From Datisca glomerata (taxonomy: Eukaryota; Streptophyta; Magnoliopsida; Cucurbitales; Datiscaceae), in NCBI GenBank assembly GCA_003255025.1, contig QANY01009387.1, positions 2,170,001-2,234,000 of the forward strand: a stretch of DNA of 64,000 nt, given 5' to 3'. Every line of letters begins with the position of its first letter. The first letter of the stretch is position 1. This document shows positions 47,301 through 58,276 of this stretch, piece after piece. The notes beneath the pieces were generated by a model, which was not told the origin of the DNA, did no database searches, and saw nothing but the letters and a program-made list of their open reading frames with translations. The position numbers were made by a program, and so were the translations under genes.

Positions 47301-47920
47301 TATCCAAAACTTCAGTGGAAGCTCATAGTTTAGTTACTTTTAGTATATATTATCTCATGTTTAGACATCATTATTTTTTCCTTTCAATAATTAAAGATAA
47401 TATAAATTCTGAAACACTTTTTACTAACACACAAAGACCATTCCTATTTAGAAGTCATTGTTTCTATATTAATGATTTCAATAACTTATCTTGTGTTTGA
47501 TTTGTTTCTTCAGTTTGGGTTACCGGGTAGCGATCCCCAATGAAGTATGGACAATGCTTTATTAGACTCTTTAATATAAAGAACACTTGAAATACTTTTT
47601 CTCCTATAAATAGTGGTGATGCAGAGTGAATGCATCATATTGTCATCTTTGGTCATGACCCCACAATATTAGTCTGGACTTATTTAGCTAATACTCAGTT
47701 TGGAATTCTTATGGTAGTGTTTAATATTTAGAGAAACGTCAAGATCCACATCTGTTAATTTCTCTTGGTTGGAGGATGATGTGTGAAACGTAAAACCCTT
47801 TTGGTTTATTTTCTTGATATTTCCTATTTATGGGTTTTCTAATTTTAAAAAACTATGTTTTCCTTTAACTTGTTCTAAATTTTCAAGGCAACTTCTTATT
47901 GTTGTTTGTTATCTAAAATG
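44307..47920. other. Noncoding DNA of the insertion, possible decayed exons
   Basis: T-rich, intron-like. Short acceptor- and donor-flanked candidates exist (45719-45800 with GLEEIIEDNLIIDVVVVLSR, 46644-46690 with VKASSSTRAHQAIHFK), but no family is recognised. An 18-base phrase, agcaggtaactttgggca, occurs at 45481-45497 and 46903-46920. Confidence 0.4.
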
Positions 47921-47921
47921 A

Positions 47922-48184
47922 CAGTTGCAACAAGAGAAAGTTCTAGAAAGTTCCACCAAGAGAAAGTTCCAGCAAGTAAGCCACAAGGTGCTCTTACAGC
48001 CAACGACACAACGGTTCCTTAAGCATCACCAAGACAGTTACATGCGCCACCACCTCCTAACCAAGAAAAACCACCAAGTCGACACCCTGTGGTACCTCCA
48101 CCTTCAGTACCTAGAGGATTGCCAGCTCCTCTCCTCTTATCGTCAATGGCCCTAAATCCACAAAACTTAAGCAATGAGTTGTAG
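47922..48184 (+). pseudogene. Proline-rich last-exon-like fragment
   Basis: After an acceptor-like acag there is a frame reading PASKPQGALTANDTTVP, a stop (TAA near 48019), then ASPRQLHAPPPPNQEKPPSR and HPVVPPPSVPRGLPAPLLLS, ending at a TAG at 48182-48184. The composition (proline-rich, T-poor compared with its flanks) is that of a real C-terminal exon. I cannot name the gene. With the beta-glucosidase piece it suggests that more than one host gene was sampled by this insertion. Confidence 0.45.
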
Positions 48185-48469
48185 GATTTGTTTAGATGTG
48201 AACTTATACTAGATTTTAGTTTTTTTTTATAAATCGCTTTTGCTTGCTCTATGTAAAAATCAATATGTAATTATCATTTTGAGATGTGATTTCTAGTAGA
48301 CAATTAGTATATAACAATTTTGACTAATTAAATAAAATGATATGTGATTTTGTTATTTCGTGATATTTTTTGAAAAGTTATTTATTTTTTATATTTTTAC
48401 AATTGTAAATATAAGTGATAAAAAAGTTATAAAAAGTATTTAATAACATTAACAAAACAATAAGTAATG

Positions 48470-48770
48470 TAAATGCTATGAAAGACATACGATACTATCT
48501 ATAAAACGCTATAAAAGACCTACTATAGCATTTATAAAAGGCATGAAAGACCTATGATAGCATTTATAAAATGCAATGAAAAACCTATTACAACATTTAT
48601 AAAATGCTATGAAAGCTTTTTTATAGCATTTAAAAAACGCTATCGTAGGCATTTTTATAGCGTTTTAAAAAACGCCATCAAAGATAGCGAGCTTTTAATA
48701 ACGTCGGTATATATCGTATTTTTGGAAACGCTATCGATACCCTATGATAGCATTTTTTTGGCCACTATCA
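48470..48770. repeat. Dense short inverted repeats, transposon-end-like
   Basis: Many copies of atagcattt/aaatgctat and aacgctat/atagcgttt in both orientations within 300 bases (for example tatagcatttataaaaggca, atagcatttaaaaaacgcta). Such subterminal arrays are typical of CACTA (En/Spm) elements, but no clean CACTA terminus was found. Confidence 0.5.
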
Positions 48771-48892
48771 GAGGGAAGAAGGCAAGACTAGCAGGAAAAT
48801 CTCCTCCATCCATGACGAGATCTAGAAACGGCCCCAGGGAAGACGGCGACCGCGACCATGGTGAAGACAGGGCACACCCATCCTACTTTAGT

Positions 48893-48905
48893 CCAAGTGG
48901 GAGTT
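48893..48905 (+). other. Polypurine tract of the second Copia element
   Basis: tccaagtgggagt-type purine-rich stretch directly before the TGTTG of the following LTR. Confidence 0.6.
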
Positions 48906-50723
48906 TGTTGAAATTGTGCTCATAAAGTAGGGTGTAATAACTGTTTATGAGTATTTAGTTATTTTTTCTGACATTTACATATTATTGAATTTGATGAATA
49001 ATTGAAAGTTTTCATTTAATTAAAGTGTGTTTATAAATTACTTAAGTCCTAAAACTATTTTCAACGTAAGATAGAGGGGGTCTTCTAGACAAACTCTTCT
49101 GAAATAGTTCTCAACTGGGTAATCGAGTCTAATTACAACTGTTAGGTTGAACCAAAAGATGTCAGTCTCGGGACATGAGAGTGGAGACTCTAATGATTGA
49201 CCTAAACATGTTATGGAACATGTTGAATAGATCAGTAACAAATTAATTTAGAGTAAAATCATTTATCTAGCTCTGAATCTAATTGTTACACCTTAAATGT
49301 ATTTTTATAATTACCTTAATCTTTGATACGTCAAATGAGTGAGTTCAAATTGTCGGACAATACCTCAGCTGTTGGGATCGTGATTTAACTATGTTGAAGT
49401 TGTGTGATTCATAGATATGGAATTCATGTTAAGATTGCAATAGTAAGAATATCACCTTATACTTTATCGATCAGTGTGTGAATAAATAAATCGGGTCTGG
49501 TACTCGATGACATGAGTTATTGAATAAGACATTGTGAATTATACAGAACACTTCACTGACATGTCTTTCTTATTCACAGTCAATAAAAAAGTTAATGAAA
49601 TAATAACTATATGTGTAAAATAGTAATTTTACATCCAGCTCTTGTTATTGATATTCATGAAGCGTAGCATTATAAAATATTATGTGGACCGTGAAATAAA
49701 ATTTTTTATGTGCACCAACAGAAAATGTAGCGCGCATGAATCGAGAGTCGATTCGGCATCGGACCTATAGTGGAGTCGTAAGATACTAGGATTAAATAGG
49801 TAAAAAATTTATGGAGATAAATTAGTCAGATATTTAAAGCCCATAGCTTTATTCATGTAGGTTCATTCGGCCTTAGGAGTATCTTATAAGGCACGAATGA
49901 GAAACAACATCATTTGGACCAAGATACACTTCCATTCGGTCTTAGGAGTAGTTATGTGATGAATGTCATCATTAGATTAGTGAATAGTAGAATTAATGTT
50001 CAAATTAATTAATTTATTATTTTCTAATATTAGATAATTAGTAAATAAAAGAAATCAATTAAGTAATTGATAGGCATCAATTTAATTTATCAATTTGGAT
50101 TGATGAATTTGAACATAATATTGACTCTAAGGGAGATGTAAAAACCACAGAGAGCAGTGCAGGGAGATGTTGAATTTTGACAATTTACAATATATGAGTA
50201 TATGTGTAAATTCTGTAATTATTATACAAGAGATTGCAATAGGATTACATCCCTGACCTAAGCTTAACCTAATCATAGTGTGTGATTATTCAAAGCAAGA
50301 AAAATGTTTTCTCTCTCCTCTCCCTTATTACCGCCGAAATCATAGTGAGGAAGAAGAAAATTTATTTTTCCTTCCTCAATTGTTAGAAGAGCCTACACTC
50401 TATTCCTGACAATATCCTTGTGAGACATACTTATGAATTCTACGAGTAGTTGTTGGTGTGAAAATCGATTGAAGTTCTACGAATCTCAAGAACGAGGAAT
50501 GTGAGACAATAACTTGGATCTCGCCAATTCAGAAATTCTCCAGTACAAGAAAAGGTAAAAATGTTCCTATCTCTTCTTGATATGTTTATCTAAATATGTA
50601 TGATCGTTGTATAGTTTTATATTTAATATGATTAAATATTTGTTTTGAATTTTTTTTTATATTTCACCCACGAACTGTTCGTGGTTCATTAATTTTTTTC
50701 AATTTTTAAAACTCAATCCAACA
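48906..50723 (+). repeat. 3' LTR of a second Copia element
   Basis: Starts TGTTGAAATTGTGCTCATAA after a polypurine tract and ends caatccaaca at 50723, giving TGTTG...CAACA ends. Immediately after it, Gypsy integrase sequence resumes, which fixes the right border. The matching 5' LTR is not in the window. 'tcggccttaggagtatctta' and 'tcggtcttaggagtagttat' at 49867-49955 are a local repeat in U3. Confidence 0.75.
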
Positions 50724-50924
50724 GTCATGTGGGACCTAGTGCTGAAGGCGGCTGAACATGTAATGAAAGGAATACATGCCAAAAAGTTCGAGCCCAAGTG
50801 GGAAGGACCCTACGAGATCGCCTCCATAGCTGGCAGCGGGTATTGTCAATTGGTCGACCCCCGAACGCACCAAGCCATCCCAACAACCTTCAACTTAAAG
50901 TACATTAAGAAATACTATGCTTAA
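50724..50924 (+). pseudogene. Gypsy integrase C-terminal GPY/F module
   Basis: Open frame reading DLVLKAAEHVMKGIHAKKFE then PKWEGPYEIASIAGSGYCQL, ending YIKKYYA and a stop. This is the DNA-binding tail of Tat-type Gypsy integrase with its GPY signature. It continues the integrase broken off at about 41112. Confidence 0.85.
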
Positions 50925-51640
50925 TGTTGTAATTTTATTTTTTGAAATTATCCTAGCTTGTAATTAGGTCATTCCTGAGATGCGCCTAAGACATTTCAAT
51001 GAAGTTTTATTCTTGAAATGTGTGTAATACGTTTCAACGGAAGTAGATGGGCCAATAAAGGAATGTGTAAAAAATATTCAAATATTAATATAAGCTTCAT
51101 CTTTGTTCGCTATATCAAAAATCATGTCTAGTGACGCAGAGTAACAATGAAATTACTAAACCCCCCTAGCGGCTAGGTGGGACTTAACCGCTGTTGTGAT
51201 CCTCTCTAAAACAGAACTTGCCTATTACAAAATGATCTGATTTAAAAAAAAAAGGGGAGAAGGATGCACTAAACTCGAAATATACAATTGATGTTCACTC
51301 TGCTGTTGAGACCAACATAGTTACTAGGGTACAATCTGGTCGTCATGTCATATTTTAAAGTGTTAATATGTGAATTTTGTCTTAATTATTGTTTACTTAG
51401 TGGAATGTCGCTGCCATACAATGATTAAGTTTATAGATTATCTTTGATTGATAATGATTGTGCTAAGTCGCGAATAAGAGCGACGTAAAACACAAAGTAT
51501 GAATAAATACATGCTGTTAGATAAAATAATAACATGCTCTTTCATATTAGCATGTTACAGGTCTCTGAATATACAAGAATACAATAGAGGTAATACAAAA
51601 AATCTACGGCTCGGGAAATAAGTGAGGGGTGAGTTTGCCC
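50925..51640. other. Gypsy spacer downstream of pol
   Basis: No coding similarity was found. It separates the integrase end from the antisense ORF region. Confidence 0.5.
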
Positions 51641-54600
51641 AAGGTGTTGGGGTAATGCTCTAGCATGAATCTCGCCCCTAACGACGTTCATCGCAGCTTC
51701 TGCTCTAGCATGAATCTCGCCCCTAATGTCTTGCTATGCCATCTCAGCCTCTAAAGCTTCGACTTGACTAATCCTAAGTTGTCGCCTTTGAAGCCTCACG
51801 CATGTGTGGATGTGAGGATAAAGCCATCCCAAGTCTAGCCCCATAGAGTTAAAGTCACGCCAACAACTCAGCAAGTAAGCAAGGGCCCGGGGATCTGCAT
51901 CCTCATGAGTCGAGTGATCTAAGATATAAAGGATGTGGCCAACATGTCAAGACACCACTGACGGATTTTTGGCACTCCCATCATTCTACTAAAATCAGTA
52001 CCAGGGTTTGGCCGATCTACTATCTGTAAGTACGGGAGTAGGAGGTTGTCGATCATCACACCATGAAACTCCCTTATTACCCCAGATAACGGCATAATGA
52101 AAGAGTCAAGATCAAAGGACGAGTACTGGCCATTGTTAGCGACCGAAGTGTCTCTGTCAGATTCGACTTCAACAATGAATGTAAGACTAGTGTGATCCTT
52201 TGCGGCGCTACAAACATTCTGAGAAGACTCCGAGTGAGCCTCATTCTCGACCCGCACCTCATTTTCCATCTATGGACGCGCAGAAGCTTCCCCTTGTTGT
52301 ATAGGTCGAGCTTCAATAGAAGGTCTAGAAATGTTGAAGAACGGGGACTCAAGGGTAAGGTCAAACCCCAATTCATGTAGATCTTCTAGAGGAATTTAAA
52401 ACTCGACCAAATCTTCGCCTAAGGATTCGCCGTGTATTAGGAGATGAAAACCCAAGGATATTTATGAACATGTTTCAAGAATCCTGTCGAAAGGGAGAAA
52501 CAAGTCAGAAATGACAAAATACAAGCAACCATGGTGATTAAGGAAAATGCATTTACCTTTGTGCGAACCATGGTACTTGGAGGGCGTGTCAGCGGAGGTA
52601 CTGGAATGTTCAGATCGGGAGTGACCCTCGCCGGATGACTCGTCACGTTGTTCACACCAACATTCCTATAAGCAAGCGCTAGCCTAAAAGTAGGTGAAGA
52701 CGGCATGACAAAAACCTTAAAGAGAAAAATAGTAAGTATCAGTACAAAAAAGGAAAGGGGAAAGTTAAGCGAAAGCATATGTAAAGATTGAAACGGGCAA
52801 ATACGTCATGGAAAGCTTCCTCCTCGCGAACCTGAAACACAAGTTCAAGTCAGCATAACGAGACGGAATATATATGGCGAAACAATTATGTATTAGCTGA
52901 TAAAGGGAAAATTTTGATTACAAGAGACTCATCATCAGAGATAATGACGTTGGCCTTAAGTCTGTGCTGGGGTGGAAGGGGTGTATCCGCGGGCTCTTCT
53001 ATGAAATGCACCTTGCTCCCTGTCTGAGACGTTTAAGTGTAGGAGCAGAGGAATGATCGCCTATCATAAGTTCCAAGCTCGGGGGATCGACACTTTCAAA
53101 TCCAGGAGCCTCCGTTGAAGGCCCAGCAATGGTAGAGGCATTTCTTTTCTTCTTGGATTTGCTAGGAAGATACTCAGCATCCCTCGCCTCATGGTCAAGA
53201 GGTGACTTTATCACCCTAAGTTTAAGATCTTCATCGTATATTTCGTTACAAGGCAGGTCGGCAGGAGGAAGCTGTAAGAAATTTTGCCAATTATTTGTCG
53301 CGGTCCGCTAGCTTGCCTTCATTGGTGAAGTAACTCCAAGCAAGAGAGAAGACATCAGGATGCGTACAGATTTCAGAGTCTCGCTACGACAATGAACGCT
53401 CGACAACCGATAATCAAAGACCTCCGGGGCCTCGAGACGTGTGGACTTCTTAGGAACAACCCTCTGATCATACCTAAACTGGCGAGCCGATCGGGTACAC
53501 TAGTAATAGTGCCCTTGATAAATTTAAATTGGAATCACGTTCACTCTCAGTGAGAACCGAGAGGATAGATGGCATAAGGATAGCTAAGATGATCTGATCT
53601 TCTGGGGGAACTGTCGAGGAAACTCCTTAAGTTCACAGCTCGATTGTCCTCCCATAAAGGGCCATGTTCCATCTTCAACGAAGTCATTTGGACAAAGTCG
53701 GTAGGGCCTTGGTGCAATATATCCCAGCACATTGACGCCAGTGGCAAAGCTCCATCATTTCAGGATTTTACTCCCCAACCATGCCCAAGCCTGAGGTGGA
53801 TCTATACAGCATTTGAATAGTGAAGAAGTTGAGGACGAGGAAAGAGCGCACATTGGGAATCTCTCCCAAATAAACATAGTCAGAAAGATACAATCAAGGA
53901 AATATCTGATTTTGTACATAGGAGCCAAAGTAACCCTCTTCCATAAAGCCAGTCTGATGGCCATGCTAAAAACACGGGTATTGACCATGTTTGTAGGTCA
54001 CCCTGCACAGATCAATGACAAAAGAACTGACGGCATTAAGATTCTTGCAAGTGGAAAACAAAGAAAGACGAGGACATAGCAGTGCGTGAAAATAAGTGAA
54101 GCCGGCAGATGAATTTATTTGGCCCATTCACCACCGGGGCCGCTCGACGGTGGATGGAGAAGTATGCCTGCCGCCAAGGGCTGCCCGATGATGAATGGAG
54201 TAGTACAATCACCGCCAGGGTGGTGCCCCAAGGCATGATCTGACATATAAGTGAATGCCTGAAAATAGATGAACACGATCCCCAAAGGCACGTGTATTAT
54301 GGGGCCTTAAAGCAGTGTTCATACTGTAAGCTATAAGCATCTAGCTGAGCGTGCAAACACACATACAAATTAATAAATAAATTAATAAGGGTGGTGACTT
54401 GAATATGTACAATGGAAGATGTATCAGGACAGCGACAATGACATGAAGGCAGCGAGTTCCACATTCTTGTCACCAAACTGAGCACCATTCGAAGCAGACT
54501 TTACGTTCTTTCTAAAAAATGGCTAATCCATCCAGAAAAATTCACCCTTCTACTCTGAGATCTAGAAAGTTGGGTTTATAAGAACCGGTGGCACCCTCAA

Positions 54601-55198
54601 TCAAAGGGTTGAGGACTTCCTTCTCCTTGACGGTTGTGACGCTCTAAAAAATATCATGGTCCCAGAAGAGTGGAAGCCACATGAGTACATGAGCGTCCTT
54701 TAAAGTAGGTGTAAACTCACCCCATCTGGCGACAAAGGTATGGGTCCGCCGGCTCCAACACAACACCAAAGCGTCAATGGCGGGTAGATCGATATGAACG
54801 TTGAGGTGCGAGCAAATCCTCAAGGCATAGTAGATGCCCGCATCTTTCAAAGTCACGACATACTCGAGAATGGAAAATATGTGGTCCCACCACTCTGGTC
54901 AACCCGTCGCGTCCCTCATATGACAATCGTATGAGATTATAGATTGTGGAAAATCGCTATGAGTCATCCTAAAAAATGGGACAGAGCCCGCCTTCAGATA
55001 ATAGGATGTGTCGGTAGTCTCCTCCTCCATCAAAAGTATTGAAACAGCTGAAGTAAAAGCCTCCACACTATTCTCCATTCCATGAATGATGTGTTGGACA
55101 TCATGATCGGGAATATTCTAAGCTTTGGGAGGGCACTTGGGTTCAAGGCCATCTTTATGAGCTTTAAGGACTTTTCTCTTGGAATTTTTTGGAGCCAT
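51640..55198 (-). pseudogene. Antisense ORF of the Gypsy element with plant-mobile-domain-like part
   Basis: The minus strand opens with an ATG at 55198: MAPKNSKRKVLKAHKDGLEP. Through several stops it continues to SVEAFTSAVSILLMEEET, SVPFFRMTHSDFP and an open piece (54856-54644). There, WSRRTHTFVARWGEFTPTLK and DAHVLMWLPLFWD match the W-G-E/T-L-x-D core of the plant mobile domain (the aminotransferase-like domain of MAIN proteins). Later segments (54240-51919) are low-complexity or unrecognised and broken into frames of 60-130 codons, including a basic KSKKKRNAST stretch. Tat-lineage elements are known to carry such an ORF between pol and the 3' LTR on the opposite strand. Its function for the element is not known. 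No splice-free full-length frame survives. Confidence 0.65.
51656..51726. repeat. 26-bp direct repeat, 45 bases apart
   Basis: tgctctagcatgaatctcgc ccctaa occurs at 51656-51681 and 51701-51726 without change. Confidence 0.8.
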
Positions 55199-55281
55199 AA
55201 TCACAAGAAAAATAGATAAGAAGAGGTATTTGTGATGAGCCGAGAAGGGGAAATGGGTCCCCCCCTCGACGGGTATAAGTA

Positions 55282-55370
55282 GAATGAGAGGAGGGGGAGC
55301 TCTCCCACGCCTTGAAGGCGTGGGAGAGNCACGCCTTGAAGGCGTGGGAGAGCTCCCCCTCCTCTCATTC
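55282..55370. repeat. Near-perfect inverted repeat with an undetermined base
   Basis: Arm 55282-55322 (gaatgagaggagggggagct ... ggcgtg) is the reverse complement of 55330-55370 with one mismatch in 41, leaving a 7-base loop that contains the only N in the window (55329). A smaller dyad (cacgccttgaaggcgtg) lies within each arm. A strong hairpin of this kind explains the uncalled base. Confidence 0.9.
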
Positions 55371-55451
55371 AAGGCGTAGGACAATGTATGGGGCTCTCTT
55401 TGAGACGCGAGGAATCCCCCACACTGAAACAAGGCATGGGGCCGAGGCGTG

Positions 55452-55650
55452 GGGATTCCCAAAGTGCCTCAAGATGAAGCCCAATGTGATGGGGTTCCCC
55501 ATAGCACCTCAGGATGAATCCCGAGGCTTTGGGGTTCCCCATAGCACCTCGGGATGAATCCCGAGGCTTTGGGGTTCCCCATAGCACCTCGGGATGAATC
55601 CTGAGGCTTTGGGGTTCCCCATAGCACCTCGGGATAAGGCCCGAGGTGTG
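55452..55650. repeat. 40-bp minisatellite, about 4.5 copies
   Basis: The unit gggttccccatagcacctcg ggatgaatcccgaggctttg is repeated at 55492, 55532, 55572 and 55612, with degenerate copies on both sides. It contains the dyad cctcgggatgaatcccgagg. It lies between the antisense ORF start and the 3' LTR. Confidence 0.9.
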
Positions 55651-55766
55651 GGGAGTCGCCCACGCCTCCTCCTAGAATGGGAACTCCAAGGAGTGAGGAC
55701 TCCCCCCACACCTCATCCTGAGGTTTGGGGGCTCCCTCCACACCTTCCCGGGCCGACATGTGGAGG

Positions 55767-57235
55767 TGTTGATCTACTTACAATCATTATTGAGAAAATG
55801 TGATATGTGTTTTCACAACTTATTTGGTAAAATTAGTAAAGACGTCAGCCCCACAAACCGGTGTGAATGACACAACACTCAAATTAGAAGATATGTCCAA
55901 TCTTGATTGCTACGCCCTCAACCTTGAACATGGGACTGATATAAATAGTGCGTCACATCGCCAAGAGTGGTGTGTCAAAAAGGACACATGGCGTCTAAAT
56001 GCAAAGCCACGTGGCATTTATGTGACATAACGATCAATCGATATATGAAGATAACAAAACACATTTGTAAAGGACGTCCCTAGGCTTATAAAGGTGATGA
56101 TATCATTATATGAAATTATACGTTAAAGTGTCATACTTGGTGTTCTAAGTTAGTGAAAAAAGTTTGAAGGTCTTTCCTTGTCTGGGAATAATCTTGGGGA
56201 CTAAGGTATGGTATGATTAGGACAAGGTTATTATGTACCTCATTAAGAGGCACAACCTCCTTATGCACCTTGAATGTGCCCCCTTCTGATAAAGAAAGGT
56301 CCAAACATGGGGTGCGCCTCTGTCGTAGAACACCCCGATCATTCTACCTTCGAGAAATCCGAAGGTGAGCAAGGTGGTATACCTGCCACCTGGAAAGTAA
56401 GGCGACAGATGGGTAGGTATCACATGACCCGCCGCCTGGGAGGCCTGGCGGCAGGATAAGTCACATAGACCGCCACTGGGGAGGCCCAACGGGGGGACTA
56501 TGTGGGCACATAGATCGCCGTCAGAATGGCCCAACAATGGGACTATAAGGGCATATAGATCACCGTTGGGGGGCCCGACGACGGGTCTATGAGGGCACAT
56601 ACCCGCCGCCACAGAGTCCCGACGGTGGGTCTATGGGGGATATGGCCTGCCACTGGGGAGGCTCGACGGCAGGTGGTGTGCCATACACCCGCCACCCGAG
56701 AGGCCCAACAACGGGACTATAGGGGCATATAGATCACCGTTGGGGGGCCCGACGATAGGTCTATGAGGGCACATACCCGCCGCCACAGAGGCCCGACGAT
56801 AGGTCTATGAGGGCACATACCCGCCGCCACAGAGGCCCGACGGCGGGTCTATGGGGGATATGGCCTGCCACTGGGGAGGCCCGACGACAGGTGGTGTGCC
56901 ATACACCCGCCACCCGAGAGGCCCAACGGCGGGTGGTGTCTTTCGGGATCCCTTTACGCGGTGTAAGTTTAATGTCTGTTTGGTTGTCATCCGACTACTC
57001 GATGTCAGAGAGGAACGACTAGTTACGAGTATGAAGAAGTGATCACATGTTGTGGATGCTATGTCATTTTAGGCATGATTACGTTTTAAGTGCGTGATCA
57101 CATTTTGTGACCTTCTGACGGCCGGCTAAGGTTGTCTGTACTTCACCCCTCCGGTCACACATCTCCCATATTCCCAAAGTTACTTGTCATAAACTAGGTC
57201 ACTCAAATCACACGTCACCCAAAAATCACTAAACA
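55767..57235 (+). repeat. 3' LTR of the Gypsy element
   Basis: Begins TGTTGATCTACTTACAATCA after a short purine-rich run (tggagg) and ends actaaaca at 57235, identical to the end of the 5' LTR. It lacks the roughly 200-base block with the TATA box found in the 5' LTR and has a longer GC-rich repeat array. Confidence 0.75.
56440..56937. repeat. GC-rich tandem array inside the 3' LTR
   Basis: Units built on gaggcccgacggcgggtcta tgggg and gggcacatacccgccgccac. A 174-base block starting at 56531 is duplicated from 56705, and a 44-base sub-block (gacgataggtctatgagggc ...) is doubled at 56750 and 56794. The 5' LTR has only about three units. Confidence 0.8.
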
Positions 57236-58110
57236 AATGTCCTTTTTTATTTAAAAGGAATTCAATCATATTAATATTTGTTTCTTGAAAGACTAAGTTT
57301 GTATGTCACTTTCGTACTTCATCAATAGAATTTGTTTCTTACAATTCTTGAGCATGTCTGTCATTCTGCCATGCACTCATCAACTGGAGGAACAGGGCAA
57401 CAAAGACATGAGCCACTAAGTGTGGTGTACAGCAGTATAGGGCTTAAAGAAATATTTTAAGAAAGACTACATTTTTAGTCACTCAACCTTCTAGTTCTAA
57501 ACTATCCATGAACATGTTTTTTAAACGTATCCCTCAACCTTCATTTTCATTTCTTCACGGTCCATTTTTTGAAGTAAGTGCTGATGTGGGCATTATTTGT
57601 TTACGTGACAGTGGCATGGTGTTAAGATTGAAAACCCCAAAAAATAGTTATTTAAAGTAAATACCCTTGGATGCGTGGTCTCTTTGAATGAAATTGAGAA
57701 ATCCTTGATATTATTATTATTACATTAAAATAGTTGATATTGGATGTTATGAATTTTGAATTAAAATATAAATATTTATAATTTATACCTAGAAGAATAA
57801 TGTGATATTTATAATTTATTATTTTATCTGTCTGTAATGGATTTCTTATATGTTCAATTTTCTTAATTCATGCTGCACCAAATGTGTCAACGAGTGTGAG
57901 GCCAAGCCTGAAACAAATTTTCGCGTGACTGGTCCCGACACACACCCCAAAGCCAATAACGTTCTCGGGTATTTGTTAGCAGCCTGACACGGCCTGAAAC
58001 GCAAAATATGACAATTGCTCTATGCAAACTGTACTACAACAACTAGTCAACAATCAATTTGACTGCTGCCTCGTTTAATTTTTATTTTATTAATTTTCAT
58101 TTTTCATCCT
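57236..58110. other. Intergenic, no gene
   Basis: Nothing recognised except the phrase cctcaaccttcattttcatt with surrounding sequence (57475-57665), which reads like a degenerate MITE fragment. Confidence 0.4.
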
Positions 58111-58117
58111 CCCCTCT

Positions 58118-58228
58118 TACAACTATAAATAGCTCTACTCTCAGCTCAAGTCTCAACTACTTCTCATTACATAATCTCTATCATCGATCTCTCGATTCAC
58201 TACTATCTATCATCTTTCTTCAACGACC
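58118..58228 (+). promoter_or_regulatory. Core promoter with TATA box and leader
   Basis: ctataaatagctctactctc is a classic plant TATA region. It is followed by a C/T/A-rich leader of about 100 bases without ATG, ending caacgaccATGGCGGCA, a good plant start context. Confidence 0.5.
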
Positions 58229-58276
58229 ATGGCGGCAACGACGCTTTTGCTAAATTTTTCACTGAAGTCGAATGAT
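58229..58276 (+). pseudogene. Very short ORF behind a good promoter, possible gene stump
   Basis: The ATG at 58229 opens MAATTLLLNFSLKSND and stops after 16 codons. The wording is that of a plastid transit peptide start. The sequence then turns abruptly into T- and A-rich DNA with no splice acceptor and coding follow-up that I can find. It could be the first exon of a gene truncated by insertion, or chance. Confidence 0.35.

Larger units (their letters stand above)
36783..57235 (+). mobile_element. Ty3/Gypsy element of Tat type, nested and degraded
   Basis: Two related LTRs (36783-37885 and 55767-57235) enclose, on the plus strand, a PBS, the start of gag, an RNase H end and an integrase. 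A minus-strand ORF with a plant-mobile-domain-like segment follows near the 3' LTR. Protease and reverse transcriptase are missing. The integrase is split: its catalytic part ends near 41110 and its GPY/F tail reappears at 50724, with Copia-derived and other DNA between. The antisense ORF downstream of pol is a known trait of Tat-lineage elements. All coding parts carry stops. Confidence 0.8.
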
